Source: Hygrophila difformis
Lineage: Eukaryota > Streptophyta > Magnoliopsida > Lamiales > Acanthaceae
Direction: 5' to 3'
NCBI GenBank assembly: GCA_030278955.1
Contig: JAOANR010000004.1
Coordinates: 20,840,976 to 20,904,975 of the forward strand
DNA length: 64,000 bases
Shown here one piece after another: positions 12,871-24,218 of this stretch (its first letter is position 1; each line of letters opens with the position of its first letter). The notes beneath the pieces were generated by a model that made no database searches, was not told where the DNA came from, and saw only the letters and a program-made list of their open reading frames with translations. The position numbers and the translations under genes were made by a program.

Positions 12871-13079
12871 CTGGGCGCCAGACCCGGTTTGAAAATGGGA
12901 TTAAATCCCAAAATTTATATTTTCTTCCTCATTCGATCGATAGCCCTTTCTCCCCTCTTCTTCACTGCCCGAGCGCCATTTTCTCCTCCCAAGCGACACA
13001 CCATGCGCCACTCCGGTGAAGTTGTTCTCAATCTTGATTCTATACACTCAATCTATTCCACATTGCTCAATTTCCATCC

Positions 13080-14005
13080 CTAAACCCTAGTTATTGCTTT
13101 GTTTAATCAAATTAGGGTTCTTCAACCCTAGTTCTTCAAATTTGGGGATTCTTCTTCAAAGTACTCCAAAGCTTCAAATTAGGTAAGAATGGCTATCCCA
13201 ATTCAAATTTTATCATATTCTAGTGCTTTGGAATACATTAATTGTGGTATTTGTGTTGTTGCTTAAATTTTGTGTTTTGTTAAAATGTGGGATTAAATTT
13301 GATTTTAATTGTCTAAATCTTAGTTTGAACTTGAAAGAAATGTTGTAGAACATGGATTGAATGCATATTGTGAAATTTTTGGGATTGCATTTAAGATTTG
13401 GAATTTTTATAAATTTAAAATCTGGAAATTGGTTTAAATTAATTAAAATGGAATTTTTGATTAATTAAATGGATGAAACATTACTAGAACATGTCATTTT
13501 AGTTATATAAAAAATATAAGGTTATTTTCATGTCAAAAATTTCATGTTTTTCATAATGTGAGTCAATTGGAGCATGTTTTGATAAAAACTCTTTTACTTA
13601 TAATGTAGTTAATTAAAATAGGTTAATTTATCATATAAATAGATTGGAATGTGTTTATATATTAATTTAAACCATTTGTAATGCACTAGTTTAATAATTT
13701 AGGTTATTTTTATTTATTAAATCTGAAAATTTAATAAAATGAGAAGTTTTTATTAAAAAGGCATGCTTTAACATGAATTCTAAGCTTTGGAATAAAATGG
13801 GTGTTATGTTTAAACAAAGTTTAGGATTCATAACTTCTAAAATACAACATTTTGGTCATTGAGTCATTTAAATCCCACATTCTAGGTTGATGTATATGTT
13901 TGCTTTATACTTAACACTTAAGTTAAACCTTTGGTTTAAACTTAAGTATGAGGATGGGAGGCAATGCATATATATGATACTAACCCAGAGTTTTTGTACA
14001 ACCAG
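13080..14005 (+). promoter_or_regulatory. Gene-like leader of accessory ORF 1: telo-box and candidate 5' UTR intron
   Basis: A telo-box-like AAACCCTAG lies near 13082-13090 and a second ACCCTAG near 13125, as in many plant 5' leaders. A consensus-like donor (TTAG followed by GTAAGAAT, GT at 13183-13184) and an acceptor (TTGTACAACCAG, AG at 14004-14005) would define an 823-nt AT-rich intron ending 11 nt before the ATG of accessory ORF 1. The splice sites are inferred from sequence only. Confidence 0.45.
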
Positions 14006-14016
14006 GTACTGAAATA

Positions 14017-15933
14017 ATGTATAATCCTCCAAACCTCCCTAAGAAATCGGGTTATATGTATATATCCATGCCCGAGGGAAGGATGGGGATTTATAATCCA
14101 CAGTCACCGGATAGCATTCCTACTCCTATTCCTGATGAGCATATTTTTGAACATCGCAGACTCCGTACGAAAAATCTGAGACAGATGGATCCACCACAGG
14201 GCTCAGGAGGTGCTTCCAAGTCCAAGGGACTTCTCTCCTATTTCAGGAAGAGTAAGTCCAAGAGTGTCTCTTCGAGGCATACTACTGCACCCGGTGATGA
14301 CCAGCAGGAGGTCAATCAGCCTGATCAGCCCATTCAGCCTGAGGCATCGGACCATTCTCAGGCATCCACTAGAGCTGCTAGGGGGAAGGCACCTGCCACT
14401 AGTACCACTTCTTCTCAGCCTAGGAGAGGGAGATCTGCTGCGTTAGCTATTCAGGAGCTTGTTCCTGAGGCTTTGGGCGAGGAGGAAGATGATGTTGAGG
14501 TTGATCAGGAAGAGCAGGAGGAGCAACCGGCAAGGGGGGGGGGGCATAAAAGGCAAGATCCCAGAGCTTATGTCCCTGATCTGTTGTATGTCAAGGAGGG
14601 CATATTTGATGCCACCATATTCAGGAGTGCCAGCGCATATGATCTGTGTAAAAGATTTCACAAGAAGAGGATCATTGCAGATAGAGGCTTCTCAGAGAGA
14701 GACTTACAGCACCCTTTGCCTAGAGATGCTATTAGATCCAGGGGTTGGGAGAGATTTGTGCGACACCCAGCTGGATCATACTCCTGGGAGTTGACTAGGC
14801 TATTTTTAGCCAATGCTGGGGGGGAGGATTCTTGGATCTTTGGGGTTACTGTTCCCATCACCCCACAGCACATCAACCAATTGTTTGGAGTAGTGGATGT
14901 ACCCTATGGCAGAGACTTCTGGGAACCCGTGATGCGAGCCAAGGACAGGGAAGATTTTAAGAAAATGGTGTTAATGTCTATGTTTGAGGGCCAGGAGGAC
15001 ATCCTCACTTATGATGATGATGACATGAGTAGGCTACATGGGCCTGATATGGATGCTCCTATGTACCAGCTCCTCATGTTATATAGATCGAGATTGAGTC
15101 CTTCGACTCACACTTCTGGACCCACTGCCCTGGACTTATACATACCATATTGCATTAAGATGGGGAGCCCGATCAATATGGGAGAGCTTGTATCCCTTGA
15201 GCTGAGACAGACACCGGGGGTGTCTAAGAGGTCAGCCCTTATGTTCCCTAGTTTGATATGGCTTCTTTGTGCCCAAGCAGGGGCGAACATGGGGCAGTTT
15301 GAGAGAGATTGGAGAATGAGACCTCCGATTCCATTTGGGAAGAAGAACTTCAAGTTGCCTGGCATAAGATGCCAACCTATGATACTTCCCAGAGAGTTGC
15401 CTAGGCAGTCACCACCACTTGCACCATCACAGGGCAGCCAGGAGCATTCTGAGGCTCCTTCACAGTCCACCCGGGGTACACGAGGTGGTAGAGGCAGAGG
15501 TAGAGGGCGAGGCAGAGCTCAGCCACAGCAGTCACAACAGTATTAGGGAGAGCTTGATTGGGCTAGGGCATTGCGGATTGACCAGCAAACAATGATGACC
15601 AACCAGCAAAATTGGATGAACACCATGGATGAGCGGATGAGGTTGGTAGCTCAGAGGCAACATTTTTTTAGCGATCAGATTGCAAAGAATGCACGAGCCC
15701 AGGCCTACCACGCAGCCCGACTGGAGTACTTCATGTCCCAGAGTTTAGGACAGAGATATGTCGCTCCTCAGACATCTTCTGAGGATGATGACGATGATGA
15801 TGATGAGGACTATGTAGGCTCCGGAGATGGTGATGAGGATGGAGATGATGATGATGCTGAGGATGCTGATGCTGGAGAAGGATCTGAGGAGGTAGGAGAC
15901 AATGAGGATGACGAAGATGAGGATTCTGACTGA
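14017..15933 (+). pseudogene. Accessory ORF 1, plant-transposon-type protein, one in-frame stop
   Basis: A 639-codon frame is interrupted once by TAG at 15544-15546. The N-terminal third is low-complexity (Ser, Pro, Gln, then Glu/Asp). The conserved core begins about residue 195 and includes GWERFVRHPAGSYSWELTR, FGVTVPITPQHINQLFG and PALIWLL-like segments. An Arg/Gly tract (RGGRGRGRGRGRAQP) and, past the stop, a strongly acidic tail follow. The core resembles the domain annotated in plants as 'putative plant transposon protein' and found downstream of pol in some LTR elements. Its biochemical role is unknown to me. It is clearly paralogous to accessory ORF 2. It lies after integrase, where Athila elements carry an extra ORF sometimes called env-like, but I see no signal peptide or membrane span. 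Confidence 0.75.
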
Positions 15934-16377
15934 TTCTGAGAGATATAGATAGGCTTTGATCTTGATAGGTTTTATGTATTAGTAAGCCTATGTATATTGT
16001 TGGAGTTCATTTCGCTACATTTTAGTTAATTTTTCATTTGGTGATTTTGTTAAAATTATATTGTCCTAAACTCTATTTCTATTATTTTGCTATTCTAAAT
16101 ATGTCAATTGCATTACTTTAGTTGTTTTGATTTTAAGAAGCATTAGATAGTTTCTATTTAGCTTATAAGGTTTTTAGTTGTTTTTAAATTCAATAAAGTA
16201 GCTCTTACCAATAGCATGTTAGATTGACTTGTTTTGAACCGTTAAAAAAGATCAATGAAGTGTATTTGGACTTGATTGAGGTGTGGAAGAAGTGAAATTG
16301 GTGTTGTTGATTGATTTGGAGATATTGGACATCATGGGGATGAACTTAGGAAAAACACATTCTGCCCGAATTTGGCA
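15934..16377 (+). other. Noncoding spacer after accessory ORF 1
   Basis: AT-rich sequence without a supported ORF between the acidic tail of accessory ORF 1 and the second internal GCGCC array. Confidence 0.6.
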
Positions 16378-16625
16378 CAGAATGCGCCACATGTGCTTGG
16401 TGGCGCCTAAAAATACTCTCCTGCGCCACTTTCGGCGCCACAGATTATTAATTTTTCCGAGTTTCCTTCAGAATGTGTCGCATGCACTGTGCGGCGCCTA
16501 AAACCCCTCTTCAGCGCCACTTTTGGCGCCGTGGATTTAATTTTATTTTTAGTATGCGCCACACTCACTGTGTGGCGCCTAAATTGGCCTCCAAGCGCCA
16601 CATTCGGCGCCACCGACGGGAATTT
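16378..16625 (+). repeat. GCGCC hairpin array upstream of accessory ORF 2
   Basis: Three units of the same module. The third has the best hairpin in the window: GCGCCACAC at 16556-16564 with GTGTGGCGC at 16570-16578 and a TCACT loop, 9 perfect pairs. A TTTAAAAA TATA-like run at about 16785 and a pyrimidine-rich leader lie between the array and the ATG at 16902. Confidence 0.8.
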
Positions 16626-16901
16626 TTGAAAAATCCGCGAATCCAAAAGATTCAAATCATATCTAATCGATTTTTGGGATCCTAAACAGCATCATACTGA
16701 CTCCAAATTGTATGTTTAGTGTATATTTGGATCTAGATTAAATCAATCACTCCATATCTCAAAAAAAATCAAGATTTCACCCTCTTTAAAAAGAAGGAGA
16801 CCGATCGGTCACTTTCACTTTCTACCAAATCTGTTCACTCTCTTCTCTTTCAGTTTAATTAGCTTTCTAATATCAATTCCGTCTTCCCAAATTCTGCCAT
16901 C

Positions 16902-18356
16902 ATGAGACCAAAGAGAAAAATAAACCAGAAAAACAATGTTGGAAAGAAACAGAAAGCCACGGAGCCTGTTCCATCACAGCCACTTGTTATTAGGGAACTT
17001 GATCCGGAGCCGGCTGCTGTGGGTGCTGAAGATATGTTCGTAAATGACTTGGTGGCTTCTGATTTGATGGATGGAAACGAAGTTCCCTTATATTCTGCTC
17101 AACAAGAAGAGGATGATCCACAGCAAGAGGAAGATGATGCTGAATCTCCAGAGGAAGTTTCACCGGAGGGTCCACGTGGTTCTAAAACCAAGAGAAAAAG
17201 TCATAATAGAAAGGATGATACACCCCCTCTAGAGGAACTAACCGGAGACACTTTCAATCCGGCGATCTTTATAAATCAGCAGGCCTATTCTTACTATCAA
17301 AGAATGGTGAAAAGATGGATTATCCACGACAAAGGATTCACTGAAGATGATATGGAGCGAGTTTTGGTTCATGATGCTCTGATGAGTCGAGGATGGATGA
17401 AGTTTGCTGAGCATCCGACCGGAACTTACTCCTGGGAGCTTACCAGACAATTCTTATGCAATTCCCGGTATGAGCATTTTACTTCATGGATTAGGGGAGT
17501 GCCCGTACCATATGGTCCTGCCATAATTAATGAAATTTATGGGACTAAGGATGTCTCTTGTCCAGCTACAAAGAAGAAAAATTTCCATGAGCCTATTTAT
17601 GAAGAGGAAGGAGGACCAGAATTGGAGAAAAGGATCTTAAAGGAGATGTTTGGGAAGTAAAGGAAAGTTGCCTACATAGGGGAGAAAAATGAAAGAGTTG
17701 TTGCCACTTTGATAGATGCACCGCTATATCAGATCTACTTGCTCTATAAGCATAAGGTTTTTCCTACTTCACACACTTCACAGCCTAGTGCTAAGGAGTT
17801 ATACTTTGTGTATTGTGTGAAGGAGGGGTTGCCTATTGACGTTGGAGAGATGATAGCACATGAGTTGGATGGCATTGCATCTGATGCTGCAAGGACTGTA
17901 CTTGGATTTCCTGCACTTATTTGGACACTTTGTGAGAGAGCTGGAGTGGATATGAAGGCCTATGCTCATGATTTGAAACTTAAGCCTCCTATCTCTTTCA
18001 AGAAGTTCTATACCAAGCCTGGAGTAAGATGTGCAGAGCTTGCTTACACTACTTCACCTCGTGAAGCAACTATTCATCATCCTGATATACCTAGTACATC
18101 TGGTACTAGGGCAGAGCCTGCAGAGATTGCAATTAATAGGATGACTTATGAGATTCATCAGCTTAGAGCCGAGATGAAGAGGAAGGATGATAGTACACAG
18201 ACACAGCTTGCACGACTTTCTTCCAGACTTGAGTACTTCATATCTGAAAGTTTAGGTGATCGATATGCCCCTCCTACTGATTCGAGCTCTAAAGATGGTG
18301 ATGATGGTCCTGGGGAAGATGAAGTAGATGATTCAGATAGATCTTTAGAAATCTAG
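16902..18356 (+). pseudogene. Accessory ORF 2, paralogue of accessory ORF 1, one in-frame stop
   Basis: The ATG at 16902 lies in a short leader (gccatcATGAGACC). The frame runs 484 codons to 18356 with one TAA at 17658-17660, consistent with CAA to TAA. The Lys-rich N-terminus (MRPKRKINQKNNVGKKQK) could act as a nuclear localisation signal. The core shares the pattern GWxxFxxHPxGxYSWELTRxFL with ORF 1 (GWMKFAEHPTGTYSWELTR here). Both also share PPxPF or PPISF followed by a GVRC/GIRC phrase, a LEYFxSxSLGxRY motif and an acidic C-terminus. ORF 2 lacks the Arg/Gly tract. The two look like an old tandem duplication within one element. Function is unknown. Confidence 0.75.
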
Positions 18357-19797
18357 GTTTTTTATTAGATAGGATTGCTCCCTTTTTGATTTAATTTGTA
18401 ATGATTAGAATAATGTTGGTAATATTTTTCTTATTTTAATTAGCATCTTTATGTAATAGTTGCTAGAAGTTGTGGTATTTTGCTTTTGGTAAGTTTATGA
18501 AGTTTAATCTTTTATTTAAATCTGTCCATTTTTATTTAATTAATAAAATGAGTTAATAAAAATTAAAAATCTGAAATTTAAAAATTAAAATAATAAAAAT
18601 CTGAATTTAAATAAATTATGGATGGAATTTAATTATTTTAATTTATAATTTACCAAGTGTTCTAACGATTATCTTTTGTATGAGCAAATACCATATAAAT
18701 ATATAAAGAAGCAGGATATGCCATGAAGAAGCAAGCGAAAAGGGGACATCCATGATGGTGAAAGAATTTCTAAGATCTAAACATTCCAGGTGTGATCTTT
18801 TTATGTTTTATGTTATCAATTTGCATGAAGTATGTGGTAAGAGCTTGATTTAGTTTTATTTTACTATTTATTATGCTTTGAATGAAATGGTACATGCATG
18901 ATAAGGGCATATTAATTATTTTAAATTTAAATTGTGTTTTTCCAGTGGTGCTATTATCTAGAGATTATCACATCATTGCCAATCTGGAGAAAATCCAAAT
19001 AAGTCTAAATGTTCTGCTTTAATCCGATGTTACAACTTAATGAGTATTAGATTTCTTAGTTTAAAGTCCTAGACTTTGTTAAATTGTTATGCAAGTTGTT
19101 TGAGCTATTGGTGACAATTCCATTTACCTTGCAGAAAATTATTTGATTAATTAGACCAGTTATTTAATATGTGGAGAGTTATCATTATTTATATATAAAT
19201 ATGCTCGTTCCAAGTCTATTTAAATGCTTAATTAAAATAAAGTCAGAGTAAAACCCCTATATTAAAAAAAATGGTATTCAAATCTTGCAAACAGAAAAAG
19301 AAAAAAATATTGAAGAATGCAAGATCAAAAAAAAAGAGAATAATATATTAAAAAGGGGGATTAAATAAAAATTTATAAGCTCTTGACTGGATGACTGGCA
19401 CATATTCGGTGACATGAGTAGCTTTTGGAATTCAACCGTCCACAACTCAGCCAAAGTGTCTAGAATATAGTGAAACCTAGCCATGGATTGAGCATATTTA
19501 AAGACTGGAATAGAAAAGCATATTTACATTATTCACTTTCCCATATTAAGTGCTATGTATAATTAATTTGTTTTCTGTATTGTAAGTGCTTTGGGTATCT
19601 GGTTCTAATAGCTGATGCATATCAATTTGCCTAGTTCTAGTACATTAAACTTTGAACCCTTCTTACCTCATGTTGTTGTTGAAATCTATGATTTTGCAGA
19701 ACTATAGAGACTTTATCTTTATTATCTTGATTGACAAGTTGATGTGTTAATTGATCTCATTGCTCAAGGGACGAGCAATATTTAAGTGTGAGGATGT
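18357..19797 (+). other. Noncoding region and polypurine tract before gypsy 3' LTR
   Basis: About 1.4 kb of AT-rich DNA with no convincing ORF. The last bases (TTTAAGTGTGAGGATG, about 19780-19796) are the kind of purine-rich run that precedes Athila-type 3' LTRs and primes plus-strand synthesis. Confidence 0.6.
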
Positions 19798-21783
19798 TAA
19801 TGCACCCTGTGAAACCACATTTAAATGAGCTTAAATTGTGTTAAAATGAACCTAAATTGCATGCATGTGACCCTATTTTACTGCTTTTTAGTTTATATTT
19901 CATGTGATTTGTAAATATTAATAAGACTGGTTAAATTGAGCTTATCTGAGTCTAATTTACCTTGTTTTATGTATTTTAAGAAGACTTTGGCAAACCTAAT
20001 ACATTGCAATGATGTTTCAGGCATTAAAATGAAGAAAGAAGATGTTCGGAGGACAAAGGATGTCAAATTCGGATTTTTCAATACTGGACTGTGCCCAGGA
20101 TGCGCTGCATAGGCATGGCGGCGCCTAAAATCATGCTCAGGCGCCACATCAAGCGCCGTGTCAACACTTGGGAAAATTTCGGATGGGAAAAAGCTTCAGG
20201 ATGCGCCGCACGTGCTTGGCGGCGCATAAAACACCCTCCAGGCGCCACAAAATGCGCCGCAGACAAAATTTTAGGAAATTGTCAGAATGCACTGCACCTT
20301 CTTGGCGGCGCCGAAAACCATCTTCAAGCGCCACTTTTTGTGCTGCAGCAGAATTTTTGGAAAATGTCAGGATGTGCCAGCTCTCCTTGGTGGCGCCTAA
20401 AACCTCTTCCGAGCGCCACTTTATGCGCCACAGTCGCGGTTGGGCAGTTTTCTAACCTCCCGAACTCGGTTTTAAATGCCGTTTTTCATCATTCTTCTTC
20501 ATTCAGACATCCATATTCACGAAAATACTCTCTGAAAACACTGACTCATGGGAGAAGAAGGCCAGAAACACAAAATCAAGCCGGAGGAATGCATCAAGAA
20601 CGTTGTTCTGGGCGTGTTCTTCCTATTCTAGGTGTTGCCTTTCTTTTTCTTGCTTTGTAATGTTATGAATTTGCCTCTAAATGTAATCTGCTATTATGTT
20701 TCAAATTTGTAGACGGATTTCAGTAATGTTTGTGAGTGATCTAGAACGGGAGTTCAGAATCACTTTTGAAGTATGAACCTATCTTTTATGGAAGCAATAT
20801 AATATGTCGATGTTTTAATTATGTAACTGGGTTAATCTGCAAGAATTGTTAGAATTTGAATTAGGATTAAGTATTAGATGCCTGAGAATGATCGATAATC
20901 ATGTTTTAGCAAGAATTCTAGAATCTGTATGTTTAATATGATATTCTGGACTGATCGATCAATCTGTTCCAATCTGCTTGAATTAAAACTGGCATAATAT
21001 TAATCTATTCACATTCTAAAATTAGTAATTTAATCCATTTTACCATGTTTTACCAATATTTTACCATAATTGTTAGATTATTTACACTATTCTGCATAAT
21101 TGAATGTTGGAATCCAATTCTGTGACTTCTGCTTTGCTAAATCGGGAGATAAAAAGTAGAGTTTATATTTTAGTACCGGAATTGGGAATAAATTACATTA
21201 AAGATGGATTCTGGCATGTGCACAATGATTTGGGAAATGAAATGTGCCTACTAATTGCTATAGGAAAATTTGTATGCTTGGGAAAGACTCAAATTTAGGC
21301 CTAGAATAATGATTGCAGAATATCAGATAATTTAATCAGCTTCCATGAAATCCGTTTAAGCATAATATGATTATTAGTAGATTACAATATTTTTAATCTT
21401 TATAAAATATTTAAATTTTAAGAAATTGATCTTTTTAGACATTGGAAAATGCTAAATCAATATGCAATTTCTATTTTATATAAAGATGGCAATATTTAAA
21501 ATATTACAAGCATCTCCCATTTATATTTTTATTAATTAAAATTTTAATTTGCTTTATTTTAAATTTAATGTTACTATTTTTAATTTAATCATAATTAGAA
21601 TTAATCAAACTCTTTTAAAATATATAAAATATAATTAATGAACTTAAAAACAATTAAAATCTTCTCCGGAATGAAATAATATTATGAAATTCCATGTGGT
21701 TTGACCCGGTATTCACCGGTTTTTATTACTTGATGACAACCATCCGCTTGTGGTAAAATATGAGTAGTGAAAATCACCCATCA
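19798..21783 (+). repeat. 3' LTR of Athila-like gypsy element
   Basis: It is the same length as the 5' LTR (1986 bp) with scattered substitutions. Its first bases read TAATGCACCC where the 5' LTR has TGATGCACCC, so the terminal TG has mutated. It carries the GCGCC array at 20097-20450. Confidence 0.92.
20097..20450 (+). repeat. GCGCC hairpin array in 3' LTR
   Basis: Counterpart of the array at 5449-5805, with point differences. Several substitutions here restore GCGCC or GGCGCC words that are mutated in the 5' copy (for example the first unit has GGCGGCGCC where the 5' LTR has GGTGGTGCC). Confidence 0.8.
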
Positions 21784-21788
21784 CACAC

Positions 21789-22378
21789 TCACTAAATAGG
21801 TTCAAGTGCTGAATGCCAAAGTAACCAGTGATGAAGAATTGATCAGCAAGCTCAACAAAGGCAAAGGAACTCTTGATGAAATAATTTTTGCTGGAAAATC
21901 TTATGGTGACAGACATGGTAATGGCTATGATCGAGGGAGCTCCAGTTCGAATCAAAGGCAGTTTGTTAAAGGTGGAAATCTTACTGATGAAGTTCCAATG
22001 AAAAGGATAAAGGAAATCGTTGATCAAGTCAAAGGATCAAAGACAAAGATCAAAAGACGTGTTCCAACTCCTGTGCCCCTGGAATGTGAATATTGTCACA
22101 ATTATGGTCACAAGGCAGGAACTTGTCACATTCTTGCCAGAGATGCTTTATCCGGCAGACCAGTCATTTGGCCTAATGAGAACTTGAAGAGGAGTATTCC
22201 AAGAAGAGAATGGCGTGCCAAAAGAACCATGGTCAGTCTTATTGCTTCATCAACTAAACCAGGAAAGAAGATGATTGACTACAAGGAACTTGCTGGTCTA
22301 CAAAGTTTCACATCAAGGTTTGAATCAAGCAAGGTTGGATCATTAAGGAGAGACATTGGGCTTTGCAACATGGTCTGA
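21789..22378 (+). pseudogene. Host copia gag/pol remnant with large internal deletions
   Basis: This resumes the coiled-coil frame interrupted at 5146, with an in-frame TAG a few codons in. It contains the second zinc knuckle of SIRE-type elements (CEYCHNYGHKAGTC), then jumps from the region just after it to the phrase MIDYKELAGLQSFTSRFE, which matches the lead-in of RT in the element at 49688-51274. It then jumps again to RRDIGLCNMV, the very C-terminus of pol (RRDLGLCTIT in the other element). Protease, integrase, RT and RNase H are gone. The frame ends at 22378. Confidence 0.8.
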
Positions 22379-22763
22379 ATGAAGCCGATCGGATCCCCCA
22401 TTGTGTATACGGTTCAAATTCCTAACCCAAAACTTGTTCAATATGTTTATTTACTAATTATTTGGGCTGCATGAATTATATTTGATAGGGGGGGATCAAA
22501 GAGGCTTACTGGACCTGCTCATTGAGTCAAATCCGGATATAATTTTTTTTAATATCTCGATCCAGGAGCAATATTCATAGATCATGATTTCCTATGGGCC
22601 ATGGCAGGAAGAGAATAATTACCTACCGAGTTTGATATTCTTTCCTTATTTTACTCGATTGCAATCATTAAATTTGGGAACTTGAATCATCTATTCATAT
22701 TCTTTCTACTCTGCTTCGAGAAACCCTTGTTCTTGTGTTTGAGTTTGTGAATGCAGAATAACA

Positions 22764-22904
22764 ATGGTGAGAACAAGAGGATTGAAAGGGGTTTCTATTG
22801 CATCGAATGAATCTCCCGCAATGAAAAACCCTATATCCAAAAGAGGTTCATCATCCGTGATGCGAGTGCAGTTGAGGGGAAGTCGGAATGATTTTTGCCA
22901 GTAA
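22764..22904 (+). pseudogene. Remnant of the SIRE-type accessory ORF start
   Basis: The ATG at 22764 opens 46 codons beginning MVRTRGLKGVS, which matches in position and first residues the accessory ORF of the minus-strand SIRE-like element (MVKTRGSQGSK). It stops at 22902-22904 and nothing further of the protein is recognisable. It supports placing the host element in the same lineage. The bases 22379-22763 and 22905-23233 show no other gene. Confidence 0.5.
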
Positions 22905-23233
22905 AAGTGATCCAGAAGGGGAGAGATCAAATTCAACGCGCTGAATTAAACACCTCTGGAGATTGGTAACATCTTTCTAACTCTAATCTCTTTTCGATAG
23001 ATGGTTTATGAACTGATGATTTTTTTGTTGCTGGTATTTGTGAACTGTTTGCTCGATATTTCCCCTTGTGTTTTGAATGTACAAGCTCTATGTTGACATT
23101 GTCATATTTTATAAAGAGCTTATTCTTTTTGGGAAATGTAAACGGTGGTTGGGTAAATGGGATGCATTTATATTTCTTGTATTCTTGTTTAGTTCATCAT
23201 CGGTTGTATTTGTCTGCTGGCTCACTTCCTGTC

Positions 23234-23246
23234 AAAAGGGGGAGAT
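23234..23246 (+). other. Polypurine tract of host copia element
   Basis: CAAAAGGGGGAGAT lies immediately before the 3' LTR start TGTTGGGTTC, the standard plus-strand primer position. Confidence 0.85.
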
Positions 23247-24218
23247 TGTTGGGTTCTGTGTTTTGACAAAAGTTTAAAACCGATGATCGAACCTACTCGA
23301 TGGAACCACCTCTGCTGCAGTGTGCTCAAAGTTTGAAATATGGAGAGTTTTGCAGAGATCTAGCTGGCAATGTTCTCAATGGCTCTTTTATGATAAGGGA
23401 GGATATAGACTAACTTTTTCTTGCAGGGAATTCCTGTCAAATCAGAAATATAGCTGTTACACTCAACCAAGAAAATCCCCAACAGCTCTTTTTCAAATTT
23501 GTCCCTTTTTGAAATCTGTCTGTTGGGATTTTTGTTTAAAAGAGTTTTTCAGAAGAGTTGAAGACAAAGATTCATTTTCATCAACTATCTAACATACAGA
23601 AAAACTCTCTCAAGCTCCAAGTGTTCATCTTGAGTTGAAAGATCTTCGATTGGCAGCCTCTTGTTCAAAGATATCGATTTGTTGCTGCTACATCGAAGTG
23701 CCTTGGACACATCTCAGTAAGGATTGTGTTCAGAACCCTTTAAGTGATCTGGTAATACACTTAAAAGGGAAAGTTCAAGGCTTTACCAGAAGACCACTCT
23801 TCAAAGATCATATCTTCTCAAATTGGAGGGAGTGCTTCACAGGTTTCTTCAAGGGGAACTCAAAGCAGGGAAGCTTTGGGAGTTGAAGTAGAATGGAATT
23901 TTCTACACCAAAGGCTGGAGGTTTTTGGTCATTACAACTGTCCACTTGGAGTTCGGAGTGAAGGCATCTTTCATATTTTGCTCATCTGTGTGGTTGTAAA
24001 CCATAGTTGAAACACATAGTAAAATATCCTCCTAGATTGGTATCCCCCAGACGTAGGCCGAAGGCCGAACTGGGTCAACAACTCCTTGTGCTCATTTATT
24101 CTTTATGATTGTTGGTTATATGTTTTATTCCGCTGTGCATGTTAAACTGGTTTTCACTGGTTTACTTTAATCTGTGTGCTCAATGTGATAGACTGAACTT
24201 GTTACACAGAACCACTGC

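Larger units (their letters stand above)
5147..21783 (+). mobile_element. Athila/Tat-like Ty3/gypsy retrotransposon, 16.6 kb, with duplicated accessory ORF
   Basis: Two 1986-bp LTRs (5147-7132 and 19798-21783) bound the element, with a 5-bp target duplication CACAC at 5142-5146 and 21784-21788. The PBS matches tRNA-Asp, the classic Athila/Tat choice. Internal order is gag, protease, a stub of RT, RNase H, integrase, GCGCC hairpin array, accessory ORF 1, second GCGCC array, accessory ORF 2, noncoding DNA and a PPT-like run. Each coding unit has at least one stop or frameshift and the RT core is deleted, so it is defective. It landed in the gag of a copia element in the same orientation. Lineage placement rests on PBS, length and domain order, not on a tree. 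Confidence 0.92.
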
